Counted from the stretch's first letter, positions 21,590 to 32,595 are shown. The stretch is DNA of 64,000 bases from Metamycoplasma cloacale (GCF_900660735.1 NZ_LR215049.1:310001-374000); one strand, 5' to 3'. Notes: generated by a model from the letters alone, not told the origin. Program-made: numbers and translations.

Positions 21590-24016
21590 TTATATAGAAT
21601 CTTCTTCAATTATTTCAAATATATTTTTAAACTTTATGTGATTTTGATAACTTGAATTATTTAAAAGTTCATTTAATTTATCAATTGTACTGAAACCCCT
21701 AAATTCAATATTTGAATTATTTTTTCATCTGCAAACTATCATTGTTAATGAACTGGATTTCATTTCGTTTTGGTCTTGTAGAAAGTTTTTAATATATTCA
21801 TTATAAGAATTTAATATATTCTCAGTTTTTGTATCATCAATGTCTTTTTCATTTTTAATTTCAATAATAATTTCATGTTCTTTTTTATTGCTTATGTATT
21901 TAATTATTAAATCTGGGTATGAATTAAATATATCATTCATATTGAAATATTCGAAATTAATACCATCATGTACTGGGTTTTTAGCTCATAAACGAATATT
22001 GTTTTTAAATTTATCAATATTATCTAGTGCTTCTTTTAATTTATCGAAAACAGCTCGTTCAGCATTAGAATCAAAATAATGAAATCCATTATCCCTTTCT
22101 ATTATGTTATGGTAAGCATATTTGAATTCTTTTTCATCGATATATAAATTATTATTTGTTTTATCGTTGGTAATAAGCAAATCAGTATTAACTGGTAGTT
22201 TACAATATTTATGTTCTAAAATATATTCTTGATTTATATTTTTATTTTTGCTTTTTTGTTTTATATCATTAAATATCTCATTGAATTCATTTATGTAATG
22301 GCTGAAAATTATGAATATAAACATTTGAAAAGATAATTGAGTTATTTTTAAATCATTAAATAATTCCAGTAAAAACTCTTGTTTTATTAAATGTTTATAT
22401 TTCTGTAATTGTTCAATATTAAACAATTCTAATTCAATTAAATTGTTAATTTTCTTTTCGACATAATTTCTTATATTCCCATTATTATCTTTAATTTCTT
22501 TTAAACGTCCAATAATATATTTATGGTTTAATTCAAATTCTTTTTTTTCATAAAAATATTCAATAATTTTTTCTCTATTATCACTAATTAATTTTGAAAT
22601 TTTTTCAATATATTCTTGGTTATTTAAAATAACTTCATTAAAACCGCGGTTTATTCTTCCGACTGTGAAAGTTTCATTTTCAAATTGATTAAATAATTTA
22701 AGATAAACCCTTTTAAACTCTTGTTGTTTTTCTAAATTATTATTACTGTAGATATAATAATTTCATCTAATAGAATTCTTATCATTAAACAGATCAGTTG
22801 GTTCATATGAGGGATTGGGATTTCTTTTAATTCTTCCTAAAACTTGTGTATTTAAAGTTGTTGATGAAACATTTCTTAATTGAACAAGCATACATGCTCT
22901 AGGAATATTTCATCCAGTAGCAGGCCCAATTTTAAAAATTATTACATCAACAGGTGATAATTTATCAGATATTGATTTTAAATTATAATTTCCTCTTAAT
23001 TTTGTTTTAGATGAGGAATTGTCATTACTAAAATATGTTATATATTGTAAGTTGTGTTTTTCTAAAATATTAATGATATTATCTAAGTTTTGCTTAAATT
23101 CTTTTTCTTTATTTGCATATTTATCATCAATTTGAATTAACATTGCAGGATTAATTCCAATTAATGATGGTTCATTAATAACATCAGCGTATTGTTGTTT
23201 AATTTCTTTAAATTTTAAACATGCAATATTCAAAAGTTCTTCATCATCAATAAAATCCTTCCGTTGTATTTGTTCAAGACCTTCATTATAATGCAAATTT
23301 GTTTTTAATAATTTAATAGAATCACTCATTAGTTCTTTTTCATCAATAATAACTTGTTCAGATAGTCCTTTGGGTGTTGCAGTCATTTTAATAATGTAAT
23401 CAGCATATAATTGAGTTTTGTATTCAAAAGAAGCTTCAGTGGATAATTTATATATATTTATATTTTCATTTAGATTTTCAACATATATTGATTTTTTGGT
23501 TGTATCACCACCGTGATGCGCCTCATCACGAATATATACTAATTTATATCCAGCATCTTTTATTTCTTTTAGAAATGCTTCATATATTCCATATTCCGTA
23601 TATATTCTGTTTTTGCCAAAAGAAGATGCTCCGAATATATAAATGGTATTTGGATAAAGTTTAATATGATAATTAGAATCTGTTTTGTTTGATTTATTAG
23701 AAATAGACGGTGATTCATATCTTAATACTTTGGGAAGATCTAATAAATATTCACGATAATCATTTAAATTATTCTCCATTTGTTTAGGTAATTCAGATGA
23801 AGATAAAGTAGCTATTATATAAACAATATTTTCATTATTATTAATTGCATATTGATTTATTTGTGTAATTAAATTTGCAATCATAAATGTTTTACCAGCA
23901 CCTGTTGGTGCTTTAAATTCAATTGTTTTATTATATGATTCATTATTAGTGATGACGTTTTGAAATTTATTAAATAATTGATTAACAGCTTTAAATTGAA
24001 TGTGTGTTAATTTCAT
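21590..24016 (-). CDS. type III restriction endonuclease subunit Res
   Basis: 808 residues. Superfamily 2 helicase motifs: APTGAGKT (residues 36-43), DEAHH (164-168), MTATPKG, and motif VI QVLGRIKRNP. The C-terminal nuclease motif is PD at residues 701-702 with EIK at 719-721, the arrangement found in type III Res proteins. It cleaves DNA only in complex with Mod after ATP-driven communication between two sites. It starts 5 bases after the mod stop. If Mod is not made (see mod), Res should be inactive. Confidence 0.92.
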
Positions 24017-24021
24017 AATTA

Positions 24022-25730
24022 TTATTTAGTTTGAGGTTTTAATGCTGTTAATTTTCTTAATAAATCATCATCTTTGTATTTTTCATCATTCGTTTTAATA
24101 CCAAAATCATTTAACTCTTTTAATAATGATTCTTTAATTGATTTATTATCGTTTGAATCACTGAAAATATCCACATTAGAATATGAAGTGCGATAAACAT
24201 CTAAATGATTATTGTAAGATTCATTATTTTCTGTTCAATCAAAGTTTTCTTTTTCAGAACCAAAACCATGATTAATTCTGTATAGACGTTCATAAGCTAT
24301 CTTTTTGCCAATATTATTCTCATTATTTGTTACCAATGTGAATGTTCTATTTCCACCATCTTGTCTATTCAATTCTAAAATGGCATGGCCAGTAGTTCCT
24401 GATCCTGCAAAAAAATCTAATATACGTGCATTTATGTTGGGGTGTCTATCAATTATTCACATAATTAAATCATATGGTTTTGCATAATTAAAATTTACTT
24501 CTCCAAAAATGGAATTTAATACTCCATTACCTGTTTTACGGGTATCGAATTTTTGTATTGTTATAGGATCTCTAGTAAATTTCTCTCTATTTTTAATATA
24601 AGGAAATAGAATACCATTTGAATCTTTTTTAAATTCAATTTCTGTTTTTCAATCCTTTAAAAACCTTTCATAACTTCAATTTCAAACAGTATTTTTATTT
24701 TTTCTTTTACCAGGTCTTATTGGAACATAACCTTTTTTTGTTAGTTCTTCATCATATTCTTGAGAGTATACTAAAGTGTTAGTATCGTATTCAAATTTTA
24801 CTTTTACATCATTTAATTCTTTATTGTAATATATTGTGTAACCTCTATTTCTGTTATCTTCTAAATATGAATTAATTGAATTCAATTTGTTACTTAATGC
24901 ATATCCTCCGAATTCATCAATATAATTATATTTATTGGAATTTTGCATTTTTTCTTTATTAAGTTCAAATTTAGAAATGTTTTTTGCATATGCTTCGACA
25001 AATTCGTGTGTCTTTTTAAAATAGTTACCCAATGTTGTTCCTTGAGATGTTTTATCAAAAACTATTGTTGTCAGAAAATTTTCTTCCCCAAAAATATCAT
25101 CCATTAATACTTTTAAATATGCTTGTTCATTATCATCAATTGATACAAAAATAACACCATCTTCTTTTAAAAGTTGATGGGCAAGTTGTAATCTTTCATT
25201 CATCATATTTAATCAACCATTGCGGCTAAATTTGTCTCTATAAATAAATTTATTTGCTGAAATATTTTCGTTATTATCAGCAACTGTATTTCCATCTGTT
25301 TTAGCAGATTCAGTATTATAAGGAGGATCGATGTATATTACATCATAATAAGCGCTATGCGCTTGCTCTCTCTCTCTCTCTCTCTCTCTATGACGATTAA
25401 ATTCTTTAATGCGTCATAATTTTCACCAATTATTAAAGAATTCTTTAATAAATCATTTTTAGCTTCTTTTCTTAAATCAAAGCTTAATTTTTCATCTTTA
25501 ACTAAAGTAACTATTGATTTACTATCAGATTCTGGTGCATAATCAAAAACAAAACCAGTTTTAACTCTTTTAATTAAGAATTGATATACATTTTGTAAAT
25601 CATTTACATTTGTTTGTTTTAATATTTTTTTAACTAATTCTTTTTGTTCTTTATTGAAATCATAAGTTGGTAGTTCATCAACTAATTTTATATATTTTTT
25701 CAATAAAAAATCTTGATCATTGATATTCAT
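24022..25730 (-). CDS. type III DNA methyltransferase Mod, phase-variable, OFF (frameshifted) as sequenced
   Basis: Translation from ATG 25730 (AGGAGG upstream) runs 130 residues and stops at 25338, just after a (AG)12 tract at 25389-25366. The rest of Mod lies in another frame down to TAA 24022: motif [10 protein letters not shown] directly after the tract, then [15 protein letters not shown] and, near the C-terminus, motif [11 protein letters not shown] (order typical of beta-class N6-adenine methyltransferases). With 11 or 14 AG units the frame is restored; 11 units gives 568 residues. Mod also recognises the target DNA for Res, so the whole system is switched. The tract lies inside the methyltransferase region, after [10 protein letters not shown]. 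Confidence 0.9.
25366..25389 (-). repeat. (AG)12 dinucleotide tract in mod
   Basis: 24 bases of pure CT on the plus strand, AG on the coding strand. Frame arithmetic: n = 12 gives a stop 13 codons further on; n = 11 or 14 is ON. Confidence 0.95.
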
Positions 25731-25803
25731 TTGTCCTCCTTAGTTTATCAATACATTTATTATACATATAAAACATCATTGACAACATAGATTGAGGAAT
25801 TTT

Positions 25804-25836
25804 AAAGCAAATAACTAAAATAATAAATTATTTTAA
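25804..25836 (+). repeat. 33-bp direct repeat, right copy
   Basis: Second copy of 21511-21543, same orientation. It lies between the divergent mod and hsdM genes, in a 267-base AT-rich region with no further gene. Confidence 0.9.
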
Positions 25837-25997
25837 GAAAACATAATTTTATGTAGATGTCAATTCTTTTAAATATTCTTATTGATTTAATTTTATTCAT
25901 TAATATTTAAATAAATATTAATTACATTAATTTATTGCTATTATGCTATTATTTTAATAATCATTAATTATTAATTAAGTATCATGAAAGGTATTTT

Positions 25998-27572
25998 ATG
26001 GCAGATAATAAACGCGAATTTGAGAAAAATGAATTATTTAAAAGAATATTTAGCATTGCAAACGACTTAAGAGGAACGGTTGATGGATGAGATTTCAAAA
26101 GCTATGTTTTAGTTGGTTTGTTTTATCGTTTTCTATCTGAAAACTTTAATAACTACATTAATAAAAGAGAAGCAATCGCTAATGGAAATGATTCATTTAA
26201 TTATGCAGATTTAAGTGATGATCAAATTACTGAAGAACAGAAAAAAGAATTAATCAACGTTAAAGGTTTCTTTATTAAACCTTCGCATTTATTTCAAAAT
26301 GTTGTTAAGAATCAATTAAATGATCCAAACTTAAATATTAAGTTGTTTGAGATTTTTAAAGAAATTGACGAAAGCAGTCGTGATTCAGAAGCAAGAGAAG
26401 ATTTTGCTGGATTATTTGTTGATTTTAATATATCAGATCCAAAATTAGGTTCATCTGTCGTTGATAGAAATAATACTTTAAAGAAATTATTGCAAGGAAT
26501 TGCAAGCATGGAATTAAGTATTGGTAATGACGTGCATAATGACCTATTCGGTGATGCCTATGAATATCTATTAGGCATGTATGCCTCATCTGCTGGAAAA
26601 AGTGGAGGAGAGTTTTTCACTCCTCAAGAGGTATCTGAATTACTTGTAAAAATAGCAACCCATGGTAGAACATCAATTAATAAAATCTATGACATGTGTT
26701 GCGGATCTGGTTCATTATTATTAAAAGCCATTAAAGTATTAGGTATTGATAATGTTAAAGATGGGTTCTATGGACAAGAGATTCAACACGTTACATACAA
26801 TCTATGTAGAATTAATATGTTTTTACATGATGTAAGTTATGAAAAATTCAATATTAAATTAGGTAATACATTATTAAATCCAATGCATCATAATATTGTT
26901 GATAAATTTGATGTCATTGTTTCAAATCCACCTTATTCAATTAAATGAGATGGTGAAAATAATCCAACCTTAATTAATGATCCAAGATTTGCACCAGCTG
27001 GTGTATTAGCGCCTAAATCAAAAGGTGATTTTGCATTTATTATGCATGCTTTATATTATCTAGATTCAATTGGAACTGCTGCTATTGTTTGCTTCCCTGG
27101 AATATTCTATCGTTCAGGAGCGGAAGAAAAAATTCGTCAATATCTAGTTGATAATAACTTTGTTGATTGTATTATTCAATTACCAGATAATTTATTCTTT
27201 GGTACCTCAATTGCTACAACAATTTTGGTATTAAAGAAAAGTAGAACAGATAACAAAATTCAATTTATCGATGCCTCAAGTATTTATACAAAAGCTAAAA
27301 ATCAAAATAAATTATCTCCAGAAAATATTGAAGAAATATTCAATGTATATAAAGATAAGAAAGATGTTGAACATATATCTAAATTAGTTGATATCCAAGA
27401 AGTTGCAAGAAATAATTATTCATTAAGCGTTTCTAAATATGTTGAGATTAAAAAAGATGAAGAGGTAATTGATATTAAGGCTTTAAATCAAGAGATTAAA
27501 CAAACCGTAAAAAGAATTAATGAACTTCGGAATGCAATTGATGAAATAGTTAAGGAATTAGAAAATGACTAA
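25998..27572 (+). CDS. hsdM: type I restriction-modification system methyltransferase subunit HsdM
   Basis: 524 residues. N-terminal helical HsdM domain ([17 protein letters not shown]...), then the N6-adenine methyltransferase core: motif [13 protein letters not shown] from residue 232 and motif IV NPPYSIKW at 310-317 (Trp by TGA). A region [17 protein letters not shown] precedes motif I, as in the family. It methylates adenine in the site chosen by HsdS. GAAAGG precedes the ATG. The stop overlaps the hsdS start by 8 bases. Confidence 0.95.
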
Positions 27573-28839
27573 TATTTGAAAACTAATTGAAAATTCAAGT
27601 ATAGAATGAAAAACTGTAGATCAAATATTTGATATTAGAAATGGTTTCACACCTTCTAAATCTATTAAGGAATATTGGGAAAATGGAACCATAAATTGAT
27701 ACCGATTGGAAGATTTAAGAGAACAAGGGAGAATTCTCGGTAACTCAATTCAAAAAATATCAAATAATGCAGTTAATCATAGTAGACTTTTTAAAAAAGA
27801 CAGCATAATTTTATCAACATCAGCTACAATTGGTGAATATGCCTTACTAACTAAAGATTCACTAGCAAATCAACGGTTTACTAATTTTCAAACCAAAAAA
27901 GAATTGAAATCATTACTAATACCTAAATTCGTTTTATACTATTTTGAAGTTATTAGCCAATGATGCAAGAACAATTGTGATTCCGCTACTTTTCAAACGG
28001 TTGATATAAAAAATTTAAAAAAAATTAAATTTCCAATCCCTCCTATTGAAATTCAAAATCAAATTGTTGAAATCCTTGATAAATTTTCTTCATACAAAGC
28101 GGAGCTTACAGCGGAGCTTACAGCGGAGCTTACAGAAAGAAATAAACAATATACTTATTACACTAATAAATTATTAGATTTTTCATCGTCACAAAGTAAT
28201 ATTGCTTATAAAGATAATAGTAGTATATCTAATGTACAAAAAATAGAAGATTTGTGTATTATCAAGCGTGGTAAAGTAATTTCTAATCAATATATTGAAC
28301 AAAATTCAGGTGAATATCATGTTTATTCTTCAAAAACATATGATAATGGTTCCATTGGCAAAATGAATACTTATGATTTTGACGGCGAATATATAACTTG
28401 AACTACAGACGGAGCTAATGCCGGCACCATTTTCTATAGAAATGAAAAATTTAATATCACTAACGTATGTGGTTTACTTGAAGTTAAGGACAAAAATTAC
28501 ATAAGCACAAAATACTTGTTTTATGCATTATCACATGTATCTAAAAATTATGTTAATTATGCAACAAGCAATCCTAAATTAATGTCAAACATGATGGCTG
28601 AAATTTTAGTTTTAGTTCCTACTTTAACTATTCAAGAGAAAATAGTTAAATTACTAGATAACTTTGATGATATTTGCAAAAGTTTAAATATTGGCTTACC
28701 TAAGGAAATTGAATTAAGAGAAAAACAATATAACTACTACAGAGATCAAATTTTTAAATATCTAGAAACAGGCACTTTAGATAATTGCCCTGAAGAGAGA
28801 GAGAGAGAGAGAGAGAGCGGATCTTGCGCAAATAATTAA
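27565..28839 (+). CDS. hsdS: type I specificity subunit HsdS with two target-recognition domains
   Basis: 424 residues. TRD1 (about 1-170) ends in the conserved helix [19 protein letters not shown]. The central coiled coil contains three TAEL units. TRD2 follows (about 215-400) and ends with [13 protein letters not shown] and [15 protein letters not shown] (AG)12 tract then encodes ERERERE and the frame ends at TAA 28837. HsdS determines the bipartite target of the HsdM complex. In the next reading frame a third TRD begins immediately after the tract, so the C-terminus is likely length-variable. Confidence 0.92.
28099..28134 (+). repeat. three tandem 12-bp units (GCGGAGCTTACA) encoding AELT in hsdS
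   Basis: Perfect 3 x 12 bp. The TAEL repeat sits in the spacer helix between the two TRDs, the same place and sequence as in the EcoR124 family, where 2 versus 3 copies changes the spacer of the DNA target by one base pair. Confidence 0.92.
28794..28817 (+). repeat. (AG)12 dinucleotide tract at the 3' end of hsdS
   Basis: 24 bases of pure AG. With 12 units hsdS ends at 28839. With 10 or 13 units the frame reads straight into the downstream TRD. With 11 or 14 it stops after a few codons. Confidence 0.95.
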
Positions 28840-29443
28840 TTGAATATTTGAACATTCAATATCTACAACATTAAAACAAATATCATTTAAAAATGAAACT
28901 AATATTCAATGAAAGAGGCTTGATGAAATTTCCACAATTAAAACGGGGCAACCAATTAATCAAACAATAATTTCTCAAAATATTGGTAAATATCCTGTCA
29001 TAAATAGTGGGAAAAATCCATTAGGATATATAAATAAATGAAATACCGAAAACGATCCGATTGGAATTGCTTCTCGTGGAACTGTTGGCTATATTACATA
29101 TACAGAAGGTAGATATTTTAGGGGGAATTTGAATTATTCCGTTACCATCAAAGATAAAAAGGTTGTAAATCAAAAATTTTTGTATTATCTTCTTTTAGCT
29201 AATCAAAATAAAATTTTTGAAATATGTAATTATAATGGTGTTCCAGCTCTTAATTCCGCTGATTTAAAAGAAATGGAACTTCCAATCCCTCCTATTGAAA
29301 TTCAAAATAATATTGTTAAAATCCTTGATAAATTTGATCTATTAATCAATGATTTAACAGAAGGACTACCAAAAGAAATAAAATTGCGTGAAAAACAATA
29401 TGAATATTATTCAAATTTAATATTTAAAAAACTATCTAAATAG
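28817..29443 (+). CDS. third HsdS target-recognition domain, out of frame with hsdS in this state
   Basis: An open frame of about 208 codons runs from the AG tract to TAG 29443. It has one complete TRD: WKRLDEISTIKTGQPI start, VINSGKNPLGYI, IGIASRGTVGYI, and the conserved helix [19 protein letters not shown] followed by LPKEIKLREKQYEYYSNLIF. There is no good ATG with ribosome site, so it is probably expressed only as a fusion to HsdS (626 residues with 13 AG units). It may alternatively be a recombination donor. Confidence 0.8.
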
Positions 29444-29451
29444 AGAGAAAT

Positions 29452-29478
29452 AAAAAAAGGGAGCAAATCCCTTTTTTT
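29452..29478 (+). terminator. terminator of the type I operon
   Basis: AAAAAGGGA-GCAAA-TCCCTTTTTTT hairpin 9 bases after the TAG. Confidence 0.88.
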
Positions 29479-29515
29479 ATCTTTAATTTAAATTGTTTAA
29501 AGATTTGATTAACTA

Positions 29516-29782
29516 CTATTTTCTAATATTTAGAGCTTTAATTGTTTCTAGATATAAGTTGTAGTTTGTTTCTTTTAAGTGGTTTAATAAAGCTTTACGT
29601 TGATTAACTTTAGCCATAAATCCACGCATTGAATGTAAATCGTTTTTGTTTGCAACAAAGTGTGATTTTAAACTTTCAATGTCTTCTGTTAGAATTGCAA
29701 TTTGAACAGGTAGATATCCTGTGTCTTTTGCATTTCTTCCATATTTAAGAGTTAACTCTTGTTTCTTTTCTTTTGAAACCAT
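29516..29782 (-). CDS. rpsO: 30S ribosomal protein S15
   Basis: 88 residues from [10 protein letters not shown], the usual length. Signature segments: [39 protein letters not shown]. It binds the central domain of 16S rRNA early in 30S assembly. The start is set by AAAGGAT 6 bases upstream; an upstream in-frame ATG at 29806 lies in the leader hairpin and is rejected. Confidence 0.96.
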   Translation of the reverse strand: MVSKEKKQELTLKYGRNAKDTGYLPVQIAILTEDIESLKSHFVANKNDLHSMRGFMAKVNQRKALLNHLKETNYNLYLETIKALNIRK

Positions 29783-29799
29783 TATAATCCTTTCATAAC

Positions 29800-29830
29800 C
29801 TAGCAATAATCGTAATTACTACCACGCTAG
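29800..29830 (-). promoter_or_regulatory. rpsO leader stem-loop, possible S15 autoregulatory site
   Basis: CTAGC and GCTAG, 21 bases apart, enclose a smaller GTAATTAC palindrome. A TATATAA-type -10 lies just upstream, so the hairpin would be the first structure of the transcript, ending shortly before the ribosome site. The regulatory role is inference from other bacteria, where S15 represses its own mRNA. Confidence 0.4.
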
Positions 29831-29881
29831 ATTTTATATAATTCACAAATTATAACAAATATATTTATATAACAATATAAA

Positions 29882-30739
29882 TTACTTGATATTTATGCTG
29901 AAAAATGCTTTAGCAATAGCAATATCATCATCAAAAATTTCATTCTCTGCTTGATTTTTAATTAATCTTAGTTTATCAATAAATTCAATATAAACTTCTT
30001 GATGTTTTGATCAAACTAAATCAAGATCTAATAGAATCAATTTATTATTCATTTCATTGTTTTGATTAAAATTAATCAAACAAATACCGTGATATTCAAT
30101 GTTTTCAATCACAACATTAACATAATATATACCTGCATGTAATCTAATTAAATTTTCTGGATATTGAAAATGAAATTTTTCTACATTAACAATAAATGCG
30201 TATTTATCAATTAATAATGTATTTAACATTTCAATATTACTTTCTTTAATTAAATCCCGAATAATTCCAGATGATATTTTTTGACTATTAATTTTTCTTT
30301 CAGAAGCAATTGATACATCAAAATATTTCTTTAATAAATTAATATTTCCTGATTTATTAAATCCAAAAGTATAATCCTGACCACATACAATATGTTTAAC
30401 ATTCATTTTTTTTAATAATTCAATAAATTCTTTAGCTGTTTTATATCTAAAATCTTCATTAAAATCAATGATATAAGTTTGATTAAACCCATAATTAGCG
30501 AGCGTATACAAACGCGGTTTTAACTGAAAAGCTTTTTCTGGTTTAACATTACCGTTTTTATGTGGATTTTTGAAAATAGAAAAAGCTAGAATACATTCTG
30601 GATGCAATATTTTTAAAGATTTTGCGTTTTTAATTAATTCAAGATGTCCGATATGTAAAGTTTCAAACGAACCCAAACACAAAATTAATGGTTGATCGTT
30701 TTGAATTTTATTATTAAATGTTAAATTGTATAATTCCAT
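29882..30739 (-). CDS. ribF: bifunctional riboflavin kinase/FAD synthetase
   Basis: 285 residues. The FAD-synthetase nucleotidyltransferase domain has GSFETLHIGHLELI (HxGH), then HIVCGQDYTFGFNKSG and SSGIIRDLI. The C-terminal flavokinase domain is shortened and diverged but keeps RLHAGIYYVNV and a final helical tail after a TGA Trp. It converts riboflavin to FMN and FAD. Length is slightly below the usual 300-310. Confidence 0.9.
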
Positions 30740-30765
30740 GTTATAAATTTTACTAAAAACAAAAT

Positions 30766-30788
30766 AAAAAAGTGGGTTGCACTTTTTT
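30766..30788 (-). terminator. terminator of the truB-HAD unit
   Basis: AAAAAAGTG-loop-CACTTTTTT hairpin; it overlaps the HAD-gene stop codon, and the T run continues on the minus strand. Confidence 0.75.
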
Positions 30789-31590
30789 ATTCATAAAATC
30801 CTTTATCTCTTAATTTGAAATAAGGGCCATCTTCTGTAACTGGTAGACAAATTTCTTTAGCTGCTGATTTAGTAACATCTTCTCCATTACCCATAGCAAT
30901 TCCAAGACCAACAGCCTCTAGCATTTCAACGTCGTTTTCACTGTCTCCGAATGCTACCATTTCTTCTAATGAATAACCTAATAAATTAGCTAAAACTTTT
31001 AATCCTACTGCTTTTGTAATGCCTTTTGATGAAATAAATACTCCACCATCTCATTCAGCTAATACTCAAACATTCATATTATTTTCTTCAAAGAATTTAG
31101 TTAATTTAGGGCCAAGCACTTTTGATTCTTTACTACTTACTGTAATTAAATAGTTTTTATCATTTTGTTTTTCAAATTCATCAATTGAAATGAATTTATC
31201 TTGATATGGCTTATAGAATCAGTGATCGATATTAAATAATTCATTGTAATATCCTCATTTGTTTCCAACAAATGAATAAGGAAGATTATTTTCTTTTGCA
31301 TATTCAGCAAATTTTTTGTAATCTTCATAATCAATTGTAGTTTCAAAAACATATTCTTTAGTTTTTAGATCTAGAATAAATGTTCCATTTGCTCCTACAA
31401 AATAATCAACATAAGGGTTATCAATTTGTTTACCTACTGTGAAAATATCACGACCTGAACATAAAACATTAATATAACCATTTTGTTTTAACTTTTCAAA
31501 CATTTCTTTCATTCTTGGTGAAAGTTCATCAACACCAAAAGGAAGTAATGTCCCATCAATATCAAATACAAGAATTTTATATTTAGTCAT
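30787..31590 (-). CDS. Cof-type HAD-superfamily phosphatase
   Basis: 267 residues. HAD motif I FDIDGTLL, motif II LCSGRD, C2-type cap, motif III Lys region SSKGITKAVGL, and motif IV FGDSENDVEMLE. Such enzymes dephosphorylate sugar phosphates, flavin or pyridoxal phosphates; the substrate cannot be told from sequence. It overlaps the truB 3' end by 8 bases. Confidence 0.92.
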
Positions 31591-32449
31591 GTTTCACCTC
31601 TTTCAATATACGTTCAATTCTTGCGAAAAGCACCTTGGAAAAACTAATTTTTCCATAGTCTACATCGCCTATTCCTATTATTTCGTTGTTGTATATAAAT
31701 ATTTTTTTTCCACTAAAATCGGATAAATTATCAATATAACTTAAACGATTTTTTGCTATTGACACTAGGTCATTTTTTTCAAGCATATATAATGATATAT
31801 GAAAAAGCTTTTCTAAATCATTTATTTTTATAAAATTTTCTTTTTCATTCATGGATATATCACCAATTCTTAGCCTTGTTAATGTATTTACAATAGCATC
31901 CGTATTTAATAAAACCCCAATATCATGAATTAAGCTTCTTATATAGGTGCCTTTAGAAACTGTTGTTTCAATTTCGAAAGTTTGATGTTTTTCATCAAAA
32001 TTAATTAAGCTTAAATCTAAGATATTAATATCAATTGGTTTAATCTCTACATCTCGATTTTCTCTGGCTAATTTATACAGCCTTACACCATTAATTTTTT
32101 TAGCAGAAAAAATTGGTGGAATTTGCGTTTTTATATCTTTAATATAAGATAGAACATCTAAGAAAGCTGATTTTGAGATATTTTTGAAAGGCAAATCAAA
32201 AATTTCTTCGCCTTCATCATAACTTCTACTGCTTTTATGCAAAGACGCTTTAACATAATAAGTTTTGACGTCATTTACAATATAGTTTAGCAATTTAGTA
32301 TCTTCATCGGTTGCAATAATTAATAAACCATCAGCTAAGGGGTCTAATGTACCTGAATGACCTATTTTTTTAATACCCATTTCTTTAGCGAAATCTTTAA
32401 TTGCTTTAAATGAGGATATCCTCTTTGGTTTTCAAATTTTATAAAACAT
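31583..32449 (-). CDS. truB: tRNA pseudouridine-55 synthase
   Basis: 288 residues, start MFYKIWKPKRISSF. Catalytic Asp in GHSGTLDPLADG; KINGVRLYKLAR and GTYIRSLIHDIG are typical TruB segments. It makes pseudouridine 55 in the T-loop of tRNAs. First gene of a truB-HAD unit. Confidence 0.95.
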
Positions 32450-32544
32450 TTATACACTCCAAATGCTTTACAATCGTATCACAAAAAAACTAAAAATCAT
32501 GATTTACACAATTTTTTTGTTTTAATAGATTATTTTTTTTATTT

Positions 32545-32576
32545 TTTTACAAAAAAAAAAAAAACATTTGTACAAT
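32545..32576 (+). promoter_or_regulatory. candidate variable promoter: TTTTAC, A14 tract, TACAAT
   Basis: A run of 14 A (32551-32564) lies between a possible -35 (32545-32550) and a possible -10 (TACAAT, 32571-32576), giving a 20-base spacer. AGGAG and the ATG of the large surface protein follow. Slipped-strand change of the A run would change the spacer, as in the vlp genes of M. hyorhinis. Confidence 0.45.
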
Positions 32577-32595
32577 TGTATGGTTAGGAGTTTTT

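Noticed and set aside
21511-25836. Insertion sequence or integrase-driven island as explanation of the 33-bp repeats
   Set aside because: No transposase, integrase or terminal inverted repeats are present; only the repeat itself can be supported.
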